In this document: positions 42,749 through 51,369 of the stretch, piece by piece
How positions within the stretch are numbered: the first letter of the stretch is position 1
Layout of the letters: each line of letters opens with the position of its first letter
Assembly: GCF_001292625.1 (NCBI RefSeq)
Contig: NZ_LAJH01000028.1
Location: forward strand, 124,001-188,000
Origin: Shimia sp. SK013
GTDB lineage: Bacteria; Pseudomonadota; Alphaproteobacteria; Rhodobacterales; Rhodobacteraceae
Length of the DNA stretch: 64,000 bases
Direction: 5' to 3'
The notes under the pieces: model-generated
Told to the model about the DNA's origin: nothing
Database searches by the model: none
The model's input: only the letters and a program-made list of their open reading frames with translations
Program-made: the position numbers and the translations under genes

Positions 42749-43353
42749 CTGATACTGCTGTGCAACCCGCTATTGCCGAAGAGGATCTGCTGCGGGCAGA
42801 TCTTTATGATTTTCTGTCCGCGCTTTTGGCGGGACCAGCCGACAAAGGTCTGCTGGAGCGCACGGCCGGACTGGCGGGCGATGAAAGTGATTTGGGGCAG
42901 GCGGTGAGTACTTTGGCCCGCGTCGCAAGGGCGACCAACGTCAAAGCGGTGGAAAGCGAGTTCAACGCGCTGTTCATCGGGCTTGGGCGGGGCGAGTTGA
43001 TGCCATTTGCGAGCTACTATTTGACCGGATTTTTGAATGAGAAGCCGCTGGCGAGTCTGCGCGCGGACATGGCCGGGCTGCGCATCACGCGGGCGCCCAA
43101 CGTTTACGAACCCGAAGACAATATCGCGAGCCTGATGGAGATGATGTCGGGCATGATCCGTGGCCGGTTTGGCGCGGCGGTGCCTGTGGGCCGACAGAAG
43201 GATTTCTTTTTCCGCCACATCGCGCCTTGGGCCGAACACTTCTTTTCCGATCTCGAAGCCGCGCAAAACTCGGTGCTGTATGCGCCGGTCGGCACGGTTG
43301 GCAAAGCCTTTATGGCGATCGAAACGCAGGCATTCCGCATGGGGGCGGAGTGA
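42745..43353 (+). CDS. TorD/DmsD-family molybdoenzyme chaperone
   Basis: A 202-residue all-helical chaperone. Typical features are LLRADLYDFLSALLAGPAD, the substrate motif region ESEFNALFIGLGRGELMPFASYYLTG, and EPEDNIASLMEMMSGMIRG. Such proteins bind the Tat signal of a Mo/W enzyme and hold it until the cofactor is inserted; FdhA is the evident client. The ATG overlaps the DUF3306 stop by 4 bases. Confidence 0.92.
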   Translation: MTDTAVQPAIAEEDLLRADLYDFLSALLAGPADKGLLERTAGLAGDESDLGQAVSTLARVARATNVKAVESEFNALFIGLGRGELMPFASYYLTGFLNEKPLASLRADMAGLRITRAPNVYEPEDNIASLMEMMSGMIRGRFGAAVPVGRQKDFFFRHIAPWAEHFFSDLEAAQNSVLYAPVGTVGKAFMAIETQAFRMGAE

Positions 43354-43406
43354 TCTGAAAGACCCCGAAACTGCCGGACCCCAACCGGCCAAACAAGGAG
43401 GAAGCA

Positions 43407-43601
43407 ATGAGCAAGACTGCAGATGACACTGGCACTTCGCGCCGCGATTTTCTGAAAATCGCAACCGCGGCAGCGCCTGCTGCGGCAGCCGTGGCCGTGA
43501 TGGCGCCTGACAGCGCCGAAGCACAGCCTGCTGATCTGTCCAGCACCAAGATGCAGGACACGGCGCATACCCGCGCCTATCTCGATAGCGCCCGGTTCTA
43601 G
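43407..43601 (+). CDS. Small Tat-signal protein of formate dehydrogenase loci
   Basis: A 64-residue protein consisting mainly of a twin-arginine signal (SRRDFLKIATAAAPAAAAVAV) and a short tail (SSTKMQDTAHTRAYLDSARF). It fits the 'formate dehydrogenase region TAT target' family. AAGGAGG lies 6 bases before the ATG, one of the strongest sites in the window. Placed just before fdhA; the mature part of about 30 residues is too small to be an enzyme, so it may be a small structural subunit. Confidence 0.9.
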   Translation: MSKTADDTGTSRRDFLKIATAAAPAAAAVAVMAPDSAEAQPADLSSTKMQDTAHTRAYLDSARF

Positions 43602-43709
43602 CCGGACGACATCACTACGCCCCCGACCACCGGTTGCGTGACGCCCACCGGTCGGGATTTCGTGAATACCGAGCCAGTCCCCAAAGCGGGACAGCAAGGG
43701 AGGAACACA

Positions 43710-46604
43710 ATGCTTAGGAAAAAGACCAACGGGGTTGCGCGACGCCCCCAGCGGACAAGTATCCTGTCTGCCGCTGCTGAAAAATCAGTGGATCGCCGCA
43801 CGTTTTTGCGCGGCTCCGGTCTCGCCATTGGCGGGCTGGCAGCGATCGGTGCCACAGGTGGCACCGTTACACAGGCGCAGGCGCAAGATGCAGCCAGCAC
43901 CGCCGTTCAAACCGTAAAATCCGTCTGCACCCACTGTTCTGTGGGCTGTACCGTGGTTGCCGAAGTGCAAAGCGGCGTTTGGATCGGGCAAGAGCCCGGT
44001 TGGGACAGCCCTTTCAACCTTGGCGCCCACTGTGCCAAAGGCGCATCGGTCCGCGAGCACGCCCATGGCGAGCGCCGTCTGAAGTACCCGATGAAAAAAG
44101 AGGGTGGTGAGTGGAAACGCATCAGCTGGGAACAGGCGATCGACGAGATCGGCGACGGCATGATGAAGATCCGCGAAGAAAGCGGCCCTGATAGCGTGTA
44201 TTGGCTGGGGTCTGCCAAGCACAACAACGAACAGGCGTACCTGTTCCGCAAGTTTGCCGCCTATTGGGGCACAAACAACGTGGATCACCAGGCGCGTATC
44301 TGTCACTCGACCACGGTTGCGGGTGTTGCGAACACATGGGGCTACGGCGCCATGACCAACAGCTACAACGACATTCACAATTCCAAGGCCATCTTTATCA
44401 TCGGCGGCAATCCAGCCGAGGCGCACCCTGTCTCGCTGTTGCACGTGCTGCGCGCGAAAGAGCGCAACAACGCACCGCTGATCGTGTGTGACCCGCGCTT
44501 TACCCGCACGGCCGCCCATGCAGATGAATATGTGCGGTTCCGTCCCGGCACCGATGTGGCACTGGTTTGGGGACTACTGTGGCACATTTTCGAGAACGGT
44601 TGGGAAGACAAAGAGTTCATCCGCACCCGTGTCTGGGGCATGGACCAAATCCGCGAAGAAGTGCGCAATTGGAACCCTGAAGAAGTTGAACGCGTGACCG
44701 GTACGCCGGGCACCCAACTGCGCCGCGTGGCGCGCACTATGGTGAACAACCGTCCCGGCACCGTGATATGGTGTATGGGCGGCACACAGCACACCAACGG
44801 CAACAACAACACCCGTGCGTATTGCATCCTGCAACTGGCCCTTGGCAACATGGGCACCGAAGGTGGCGGTACCAACATTTTCCGTGGACACGACAACGTG
44901 CAAGGCGCGACCGACCTTGGCGTTTTGAGCCACACTTTGCCGGGCTATTATGGCCTGTCCAAAGGGGCGTGGGCGCATTGGGCCCGTGTTTGGGAAGAAG
45001 ATGGCGAGTGGCTGGGCAATCAGTTTGCCAAGACCACAGGTGCTGACGGCAAGGAAAAATCGCTTCAAAACCTCACCGGTATTCCGGTGTCGCGCTGGAT
45101 CGATGGCGTTCTTGAAGACCCCGATAACATGGACAATCCCGACAAAGTGCGGGCCATGGTGCTTTGGGGGCATGCGCCCAACAGCCAGACGCGCGGCAAG
45201 GAAATGAAGACCGCTATGGAAAACTTGGACATGCTGGTCGTGGTTGACCCGTATCCCACTGTTTCCGCTGTCATGCAGGACCGCACTGATGGTGTCTATC
45301 TGTTGCCAGCCTGTACGCAGTTTGAGACCCGTGGCTCTGTTACGGCCTCTAACCGTAGCTTCCAGTGGCGTGATGCCGTTGTGGCGCCGCTGTTTGAGAG
45401 CAAGCCGGACCATGAAATCATGGGCATGTTTGCAAACAAGTTTGGCTGGGCTGATCGGTTCTTCCGCAATATCGAGATGGAAGACGAGAACACACCCAAT
45501 GTTGAAAGCGTCACACGCGAGTTCAACAGAGGTCTGTGGACGATTGGGTACACCGGTCAATCACCGGAGCGCATCAAGTTGCACATGGCGAACCAGCACA
45601 CCTTTGATCGCACGACGTTGCGCGCCAATGGTGGGCCTGCGGATGGCGACTACTATGGTCTGCCGTGGCCGTGTTGGGGCACCGCAGAGATGAACCATCC
45701 GGGCACGCCCAACCTTTATGACATGTCCAAACGTGTCAGTGAGGGTGGCTTGACCTTCCGTGCGCGCTTTGGCGTGGAGCGGGACGGTGACAACCTGTTG
45801 GCTGAAGGTGTCGCAAGCGTCGATTCCGAAATTCAGGACGGTTATCCCGAGTTCACCATGCAGATGCTGATGGACCTTGGTTGGGATGGTGATCTGACGG
45901 ATGAGGAGCGCGCGTCGATTGACGCCGTGGCTGGTCCCAAAACCAACTGGAAAACCGACCTTTCGGGCGGGATCCAGCGGGTTGCGATCAAGCATGAGTG
46001 CGCGCCCTTTGGCAATGCCAAGGCCCGTGCGGTTGTGTGGACCTTCCCGGATCCGATCCCACTGCATCGCGAGCCGCTTTATACGCCGCGTCGCGATCTG
46101 GTGGAGGACTATCCGACCTATGAGGACCGGAAGTTCTATCGTCTGCCGACCATGTATGCCTCGATCCAGAAGCAGGACTTTAGCAAGGATTATCCAATGG
46201 TGCTGACCTCCGGTCGTCTGGTGGAATACGAGGGGGGTGGGGATGAAACCCGATCCAACCCGTGGCTGGCGGAACTGCAACAGGACATGTTTGTCGAGAT
46301 CAATCCGCGTGATGCGAATAATCTTGGCGTGCGTGACCGGGCGCAGGTCTGGGTCGAAGGGGCGGAGGGCGCCAAGGTCAAAGTCATGGCCATGGTCACC
46401 AACCGCGTTGGCGAAGGCGTTGCCTTTATGCCGTTCCACTTTGGCGGCCACTTCGAAGGAAAGGACTTGCGAGACAAATACCCCGCAGGCGCCGATCCAT
46501 ATGTGTTGGGTGAAAGCACCAACACGGCACAGACCTATGGCTATGACAGCGTGACCCAGATGCAGGAGACCAAGTGTACTCTCTGCAAAATCTGGGCAGC
46601 ATAA
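43710..46604 (+). CDS. fdhA: Formate dehydrogenase catalytic subunit (Mo/W-bis-PGD, Cys type)
   Basis: A 964-residue molybdopterin oxidoreductase exported by Tat (DRRTFLRGSG near residue 30). The [4Fe-4S] ligands are Cys73, Cys76, Cys80 and Cys108 (VCTHCSVGC ... AHCAKG). The metal ligand is Cys198 in HQARICHSTTVAG, encoded by TGT where E. coli FdnG and FdhF use selenocysteine; the adjacent catalytic His is present. Domain order and C-terminal PGD-binding domain (VLTSGRLVEYEGGG) are normal. It oxidises formate to CO2 in the periplasm and passes electrons to FdhB and FdhC. The start at 43710 has GGGAGGA upstream. This is the FdhABC type of epsilon- and alphaproteobacteria. Confidence 0.96.
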   Translation: MLRKKTNGVARRPQRTSILSAAAEKSVDRRTFLRGSGLAIGGLAAIGATGGTVTQAQAQDAASTAVQTVKSVCTHCSVGCTVVAEVQSGVWIGQEPGWDSPFNLGAHCAKGASVREHAHGERRLKYPMKKEGGEWKRISWEQAIDEIGDGMMKIREESGPDSVYWLGSAKHNNEQAYLFRKFAAYWGTNNVDHQARICHSTTVAGVANTWGYGAMTNSYNDIHNSKAIFIIGGNPAEAHPVSLLHVLRAKERNNAPLIVCDPRFTRTAAHADEYVRFRPGTDVALVWGLLWHIFENGWEDKEFIRTRVWGMDQIREEVRNWNPEEVERVTGTPGTQLRRVARTMVNNRPGTVIWCMGGTQHTNGNNNTRAYCILQLALGNMGTEGGGTNIFRGHDNVQGATDLGVLSHTLPGYYGLSKGAWAHWARVWEEDGEWLGNQFAKTTGADGKEKSLQNLTGIPVSRWIDGVLEDPDNMDNPDKVRAMVLWGHAPNSQTRGKEMKTAMENLDMLVVVDPYPTVSAVMQDRTDGVYLLPACTQFETRGSVTASNRSFQWRDAVVAPLFESKPDHEIMGMFANKFGWADRFFRNIEMEDENTPNVESVTREFNRGLWTIGYTGQSPERIKLHMANQHTFDRTTLRANGGPADGDYYGLPWPCWGTAEMNHPGTPNLYDMSKRVSEGGLTFRARFGVERDGDNLLAEGVASVDSEIQDGYPEFTMQMLMDLGWDGDLTDEERASIDAVAGPKTNWKTDLSGGIQRVAIKHECAPFGNAKARAVVWTFPDPIPLHREPLYTPRRDLVEDYPTYEDRKFYRLPTMYASIQKQDFSKDYPMVLTSGRLVEYEGGGDETRSNPWLAELQQDMFVEINPRDANNLGVRDRAQVWVEGAEGAKVKVMAMVTNRVGEGVAFMPFHFGGHFEGKDLRDKYPAGADPYVLGESTNTAQTYGYDSVTQMQETKCTLCKIWAA

Positions 46605-46616
46605 GGAGAAAGAGAA

Positions 46617-47210
46617 ATGGCACGAAGTAAGTTTCTCTGCGACAGCGAGCGTTGTATTGAATGCAACGCCTGCGTCACCGCCTGTAAGAACGAGCACGAG
46701 GTGCCTTGGGGCATCAACCGGCGTCGCGTTGTGACAATCAACGACGGCAACCCGGGTGAGCGTTCTATTTCGGTGGCATGTATGCACTGCTCGGACGCGC
46801 CGTGTATGGCCGTTTGTCCCGTGGATTGTTTTTACCAGACCGAAGAAGGTGTGGTGCTGCACTCCAAGGACCTGTGCATCGGGTGCGGTTATTGTTTCTA
46901 CGCGTGTCCGTTTGGCGCGCCGCAATATCCGCAGGCCGGCAACTTTGGCAGCCGAGGCAAGATGGACAAGTGTACCTTCTGCGCCGGTGGTCCGGAGGAG
47001 AACCATTCCAATGCGGAATTCTCCAAATACGGCCGCAACCGGATTGCCGAGGGCAAGTTGCCACTGTGCGCAGAGATGTGTTCGACCAAGGCGTTGTTGG
47101 CGGGTGACGGGGACGTTGTGTCCGGCATCTATCGCGAACGCGTTGTGGCGCGGGGCTTTGGCACCGGCGCTTGGGGTTGGGGCACAGCCTATGAACAGAA
47201 AGGTGGCTAA
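46617..47210 (+). CDS. fdh3B: Formate dehydrogenase iron-sulfur subunit
   Basis: A 197-residue protein with four [4Fe-4S] sites: CIECNACVTACKNEHEVPWG, CMHCSDAPCMAVCP, CIGCGYCFYACPFGAPQYP, and a split fourth site from CTFCAGGP and CAEMC. It has no signal and is expected to be exported together with FdhA. It carries electrons from FdhA to the cytochrome b subunit. The gap to fdhA is 12 bases with AAGGAGAAAGAG as ribosome site. It matches the class named FDH3 beta. Confidence 0.95.
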   Translation: MARSKFLCDSERCIECNACVTACKNEHEVPWGINRRRVVTINDGNPGERSISVACMHCSDAPCMAVCPVDCFYQTEEGVVLHSKDLCIGCGYCFYACPFGAPQYPQAGNFGSRGKMDKCTFCAGGPEENHSNAEFSKYGRNRIAEGKLPLCAEMCSTKALLAGDGDVVSGIYRERVVARGFGTGAWGWGTAYEQKGG

Positions 47211-47223
47211 GGCCGCTTGATCT

Positions 47224-47250
47224 GTGGCGGCCGGGCAAACCGGCCGCCAC
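47224..47250 (+). other. Perfect 11-bp hairpin between fdhB and fdhC
   Basis: GTGGCGGCCGG (47224-47234), loop GCAAA, CCGGCCGCCAC (47240-47250). It begins 13 bases after the fdhB stop. There is no T-run after it, so full termination is unlikely. A processing or mRNA-stability element that sets subunit ratio is more probable. Confidence 0.75.
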
Positions 47251-47341
47251 ATTCACAAACGAAATTCAAACTGAATTTAGGGGCGTTTTCCGTGTTGGGA
47301 AACGGACCCCGCATTTGGTGATTGATCGGATGAGGTTCCTG

Positions 47342-48556
47342 ATGCGCGCGCTTTTGTGGATTGTTTTGAGTGTGATGCTGGCTTTTCCCGCTGCCGCCGA
47401 TGACGGGTCTGTGGGCGCGGCTGACCCGCGTGCCACGACGGGCGGCGCGCAAACGCTGGAAGACATCATGGCCCGCCAACGTGGTGACAAGGTTGATGAC
47501 GCCGATCGTCGGGCCAATACCGGTCAAGGCAATGTCGAAGCGTTGATCGGCCAGCTTGGCACACGCGGCGCGGCGTCGGATGCGGATGTGTTCCGCGCGC
47601 TGCGTTATGGCAGTGCAGACACCACAACGACGGCCCGTGGTCCAACGACCGGCCTGCTCATTCAGGATGGCGGTATGCGCTGGCTGACTTTTCGCGAAGG
47701 TCCCCTTCTGACGTACGGCCTGTATTTTCTGGGGGGAATGGCACTGATCATCGCGCTGTTTTATGCCTTTAGAGGCAAGATCATGATTGATGGCCCCAAA
47801 ACCGGCCGCATGATTATTCGTTTTGATGCGTTTGAGCGGTTTTGCCATTGGGTTATGGGGGTGAGTTTCATCCTGCTTGGCATCAGTGGTCTTGTGCTTA
47901 TTGCGGGGCGCAAGTTCATGATCCCCTGGATGGGGCATGACGCCTATTCATCGATCGCACAGGCGGGGAAATGGGCGCACAACAACATGAGCTGGGCCTT
48001 TATGCTAAGCTTGATCTTTGTGTTCATCCTTTGGGTCAAACACAACATTCCGGATCGTGGTGACATTCAGTGGATGGCCAAAGCCGGAGGGCTGTTCTCC
48101 AAAGGCGTGCACCCGCCCGCCAAGAAATTTAATGCAGGTCAAAAGATCATTTTCTGGTCGGTGATTGTGCTGGGCGTCTCGATTTCGGTGTCGGGATTGG
48201 CTTTGTTGTTCCCATTTGAGATCTCGATGTTTGCCAAGACTTTCAAAATCATCAACATGACCGGCCTTCCGCAGCTGATAAGCGGGGCCGCATTGCCAGA
48301 AGCGTTGACGCCATATGGTGAAATGCAACTTGCACAACTGTGGCACGGCATCGTCGCGTTCGTCTTTATTGGCATCATCCTTGCACATATCTATCTTGGC
48401 AGCGTTGGCATGGAAGGTGCGATCGAAACGATGGGCACCGGAGAAGTCGACGAGCAATGGGCCAAAGAGCACCATTCGCTTTGGTACGAAGAAGAAATAG
48501 CCAAAGCCAAGACTCCGACGGCAGAGACCGCGGAGCAGGCAACACCGGCGGAATAA
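47342..48556 (+). CDS. fdhC: Formate dehydrogenase cytochrome b556 subunit
   Basis: A 404-residue membrane subunit. A signal peptide (MRALLWIVLSVMLAFPAAAD) and a periplasmic extension of about 100 residues precede four or five TM helices with heme histidines: FERFCHWVMGVSFILLGISG, MSWAFMLSLIFVFILWVKHN and LWHGIVAFVFIGIILAHIY. It transfers electrons from FdhB to the quinone pool or to cytochromes. ATG 47342 has GAGG 6 bases upstream; ATG 47330 is the main alternative. The extra N-terminal domain is found in this FdhC subgroup but not in E. coli FdnI. Confidence 0.92.
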   Translation: MRALLWIVLSVMLAFPAAADDGSVGAADPRATTGGAQTLEDIMARQRGDKVDDADRRANTGQGNVEALIGQLGTRGAASDADVFRALRYGSADTTTTARGPTTGLLIQDGGMRWLTFREGPLLTYGLYFLGGMALIIALFYAFRGKIMIDGPKTGRMIIRFDAFERFCHWVMGVSFILLGISGLVLIAGRKFMIPWMGHDAYSSIAQAGKWAHNNMSWAFMLSLIFVFILWVKHNIPDRGDIQWMAKAGGLFSKGVHPPAKKFNAGQKIIFWSVIVLGVSISVSGLALLFPFEISMFAKTFKIINMTGLPQLISGAALPEALTPYGEMQLAQLWHGIVAFVFIGIILAHIYLGSVGMEGAIETMGTGEVDEQWAKEHHSLWYEEEIAKAKTPTAETAEQATPAE

Positions 48557-49855
48557 ATGCGACGCGTGGCGTTGATCATCGGGGCCGTAATGTGGGCCAC
48601 GCAGGCGGTTGCCGGCACGTTCTTCACGTTGGAAGGGCATGGCGGGCCCATTAAGGGGATCGCAGTGTCGCCTGATGGACAAAACATCCTGACTGCGAGT
48701 TTCGATTACGCTCTTGGACATTGGCAAGACGGCGCGCCGCGCTGGCTGGAAGGGCATGACGCGGCGGTGAACGCCGTTGTTTTTGTAGATGATGTGCGGG
48801 CGGTGTCTGCGGGTGATGATTTTGCCGTCCGGCTTTGGGATTTGCGCGCTGGCACCAGTGCGGTTCTGGGGCATCACAAAGGCAAGGTGGTGTCGCTGAA
48901 GTTGGCGCCGGACGGGCAGAGCGTCGCCTCGGCCAGTTGGGACGGCAGCATCGGGGTCTGGCCTTTGGGTGGTGGCACAGCTCGATTTTTGAAGGTCGGC
49001 AGCAACGTCAACGACATCGCGTTCAAGGCGGATGGCGCCGCGATCTTGTCGGCGGACTCAGATGGCAACATCCGTGAATGGGATGTCGCCAGCGGCGCGC
49101 AGAACGCGCTGTTTGCGAGTAACGGGTTTGGCGTGAACACATTGGTTTTGGATACTGAAAAGGGCTGGTTGGCCTTTGGCGCGGTGGATGGGGTCACGCG
49201 GGTGGTCGACCTGCGCACAGCGGAGACGATCAAAGATGTGACGCTGGATCGGCGGCCCATTCTGGCGATGAGCCAGAGTCGCGACGGGCAGTATCTCGCG
49301 ATTGGGGATGGCGAGGGGTATATCATGATGCTGGACACGTCGGATTGGTCAATCCATGCGGATTTTCGGGCCACGCATCGCGGCCCGATCTGGGCGCTGG
49401 CGTTTTCGGCGGATGGTGAGAACCTTCACGCGGGCGGTCTGGACGACGCGATGTTCAGTTGGCCATTGAGTGATCCCGCGGACGCGCCGAAGATGGTCGA
49501 TGGCCAGCGCAGCTTTCTGAATGGCAATGACAGCGCCAGCAATGGCGAGCGGCAATTTCAGCGCAAATGTTCAATTTGTCATACGCTTACAGGTGACAGC
49601 GCGCGACGAGCGGGACCTACGCTTAAGGACGTTTTCGGGCGGCGCGCCGGAACTGTCGCCGACTACAGCTATTCACCAACGCTTTTGCAAAGCGAAGTCG
49701 TTTGGACAGCGCAAACCATTGATACGCTTTTTGATTTGGGGCCGGATGTGTATATTCGGGGAACAAAGATGCCGGTTCAGCGCATCAAGGCCCCTCAGGA
49801 CCGCGCCGACCTGATCGAATTTCTGCGTCACTACAGCGAAACCAGGGAAAACTAA
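48557..49855 (+). CDS. WD40-repeat protein with C-terminal cytochrome c domain
   Basis: A 432-residue secreted protein: signal peptide to about residue 19 (LIIGAVMWATQAVA), then about seven WD40 blades (for example EGHGGPIKGIAVSPDGQNIL, VRLWDLRAG, IREWDVASG). A class I cytochrome c follows, with heme motif CSICH at 338-342 and the axial-methionine stretch RGTKMPVQR. The ATG directly follows the fdhC stop, so it is in the fdh operon. It is probably a periplasmic electron acceptor or docking protein for the dehydrogenase complex. The fusion of the two domains is uncommon. Confidence 0.88.
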   Translation: MRRVALIIGAVMWATQAVAGTFFTLEGHGGPIKGIAVSPDGQNILTASFDYALGHWQDGAPRWLEGHDAAVNAVVFVDDVRAVSAGDDFAVRLWDLRAGTSAVLGHHKGKVVSLKLAPDGQSVASASWDGSIGVWPLGGGTARFLKVGSNVNDIAFKADGAAILSADSDGNIREWDVASGAQNALFASNGFGVNTLVLDTEKGWLAFGAVDGVTRVVDLRTAETIKDVTLDRRPILAMSQSRDGQYLAIGDGEGYIMMLDTSDWSIHADFRATHRGPIWALAFSADGENLHAGGLDDAMFSWPLSDPADAPKMVDGQRSFLNGNDSASNGERQFQRKCSICHTLTGDSARRAGPTLKDVFGRRAGTVADYSYSPTLLQSEVVWTAQTIDTLFDLGPDVYIRGTKMPVQRIKAPQDRADLIEFLRHYSETREN

Positions 49856-49856
49856 A

Positions 49857-49982
49857 ATGAAGACATTCCTCTTGGCCTGCGTCGCCGTCGTCGGCATCGC
49901 CATTGCCGCCTATTATGGCCTAAATGCTGTCGGATTTTCCGCCAGCGACCAAGGAAGCGGCGAGGCCGTTCGGCTGGATTGA
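49857..49982 (+). CDS. 41-residue single-TM peptide
   Basis: Starts one base after the preceding stop and ends 4 bases before the regulator gene, so it sits precisely within the operon. The sequence MKTFLLACVAVVGIAIAAYYG is one membrane helix or signal peptide, followed by a short polar tail ending EAVRLD. No ribosome site stands out. It resembles no family I know. Tight spacing is the main support; it could be a membrane-subunit peptide or a lipoprotein-like signal with a cysteine at residue 8. Confidence 0.6.
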   Translation: MKTFLLACVAVVGIAIAAYYGLNAVGFSASDQGSGEAVRLD

Positions 49983-49986
49983 CAAT

Positions 49987-51369
49987 ATGACGCAAACAAA
50001 ACGCGCCCGCCCCCGAGACTCGGCGGCGTCGGAATTTGGAATTGGTCTTGCGACGGCCTCGGTCCTTGTGGTGGACGACGAGCCGGGCATTCGAAATTTC
50101 ATCCTGAAAATTTTGCGGCCTGTCGTGGGCCGTGTTGAACAGGCTGCCAATACCGAGGCGGCCTCGCGGCTGCTTGATGCCAATCACTATGACATCGTCA
50201 TTCTTGACAATGTTATGCCCGGCACAACGGGGTTGGAGTGGCTCGGCGAGCAACGAAAGCTTGGGTTTTTTGCCGATACGATCCTGATTACCGCGTTTGC
50301 TGACATGGACACCGCAATCGAGGCGATGCGCGCGGGCGCTGTGGACTTTGTGCTCAAACCGTTCCGGTCAAACCAGATTTTGAACGCTGTGGCACGCTGT
50401 GTGGATCGGGTGAACCTGCGGCGCGAAAACTATTTGCTGAAACACGAACTGGCGAGCGGCAATACGCAGGTCCGCGCGCGTCTGTTGGGCGGCTCTCCCG
50501 AGATTGCGCAAATTCGGGCGACGCTGGAAAGGGCCGCGCCGCTACCGACGCCGGTGCTGCTGACGGGGGACACTGGCACTGGCAAAGAAGTTGGCGCGCG
50601 GGCGTTGCACCTGATGTCTGATCGAGCCGAGAAGCCGTTTGTGCCGATCAATTGCGCGACCATATCAGGCGAGTCCATTGAGGCGGATCTGTTTGGTCGC
50701 ATTCTGCAAGATCCGGCGGGCCGTACTGTGCGCCAAGACGGGCTGTTTATGAATGCCAACGGCGGCACGTTGTTCATGGATGAAATCATCGAATTGCCCC
50801 ACGCAGTGCAGGCGTCTTTGTTGCGGGTGATTGAGCATCAACGGGTGCGTCCAGTGGGGTCATCCCGCGAAGTGCCGTTGGACCTGAGGTTTATTTTTGC
50901 CACCAATGGTGATCTGCAGGTTGCCGTGGCTGATGGGCGATTTCGGGCGGACTTGTTTCACCGGATCAATGTTCTGAACGTGCAAATGCCCAAGCTCAAG
51001 GATCGCATTGGCGACCTGAAAGAGTTGGCTTTGATGTTCATTCAGCAGATCTCGCAAAGCCTTGGGGTGCCGCCGCTAGCTTTGTCCGAAGGCGTATTGC
51101 TGCACATGTCGCGCTATGACTGGCCAGGCAATGTGCGTGAGTTGCGCAATTTGGTGGAGCGCTCGTTGATTGTGGGTGAGTGGCCTGCAGAGTTTGCCGC
51201 CACCGGCAGTGACGCCGAGGTTGCAGCCGTGGACAGCCTCGCGGCGGTGGAACGGCGGCATATCCTGACGGTGCTGGACGCTTGCGATGGCAACAGGGCG
51301 GAAGCGGCGCGCAGGTTGGGCGTGTCGCGCAAGACCATCGACCGCAAATGCGCCATGTGGAATGACTGA
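49987..51369 (+). CDS. NtrC-family response regulator lacking the GAFTGA loop
   Basis: A 460-residue regulator: receiver (SVLVVDDEPGIR, phospho-Asp74 in IVILDNVMPG, KPF), AAA+ domain (Walker A LTGDTGTGKEVG, Walker B GGTLFMDEI, arginine finger FRADLFHRI) and a Fis-type HTH (NRAEAARRLGVSRKTIDRK). Between DLFG (to 237) and QDGLF the sigma-54 contact motif GAFTGA is absent; residues 238-246 read RILQDPAGR. Sigma-54 activation is therefore unlikely; R. capsulatus NtrC, which works with sigma-70, shows the same loss. The start at 49987 avoids an unrelated extension. It precedes, and overlaps, a histidine kinase gene, and probably controls fdh. Confidence 0.93.
   Translation: MTQTKRARPRDSAASEFGIGLATASVLVVDDEPGIRNFILKILRPVVGRVEQAANTEAASRLLDANHYDIVILDNVMPGTTGLEWLGEQRKLGFFADTILITAFADMDTAIEAMRAGAVDFVLKPFRSNQILNAVARCVDRVNLRRENYLLKHELASGNTQVRARLLGGSPEIAQIRATLERAAPLPTPVLLTGDTGTGKEVGARALHLMSDRAEKPFVPINCATISGESIEADLFGRILQDPAGRTVRQDGLFMNANGGTLFMDEIIELPHAVQASLLRVIEHQRVRPVGSSREVPLDLRFIFATNGDLQVAVADGRFRADLFHRINVLNVQMPKLKDRIGDLKELALMFIQQISQSLGVPPLALSEGVLLHMSRYDWPGNVRELRNLVERSLIVGEWPAEFAATGSDAEVAAVDSLAAVERRHILTVLDACDGNRAEAARRLGVSRKTIDRKCAMWND

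Noticed and set aside
44301-44303. Selenocysteine at the FdhA metal ligand
   Set aside because: The codon is TGT, not TGA, and no SECIS-like stem follows in the right place.
45561-47252. 563-codon minus-strand frame
   Set aside because: Antisense to fdhA and fdhB, which are complete.
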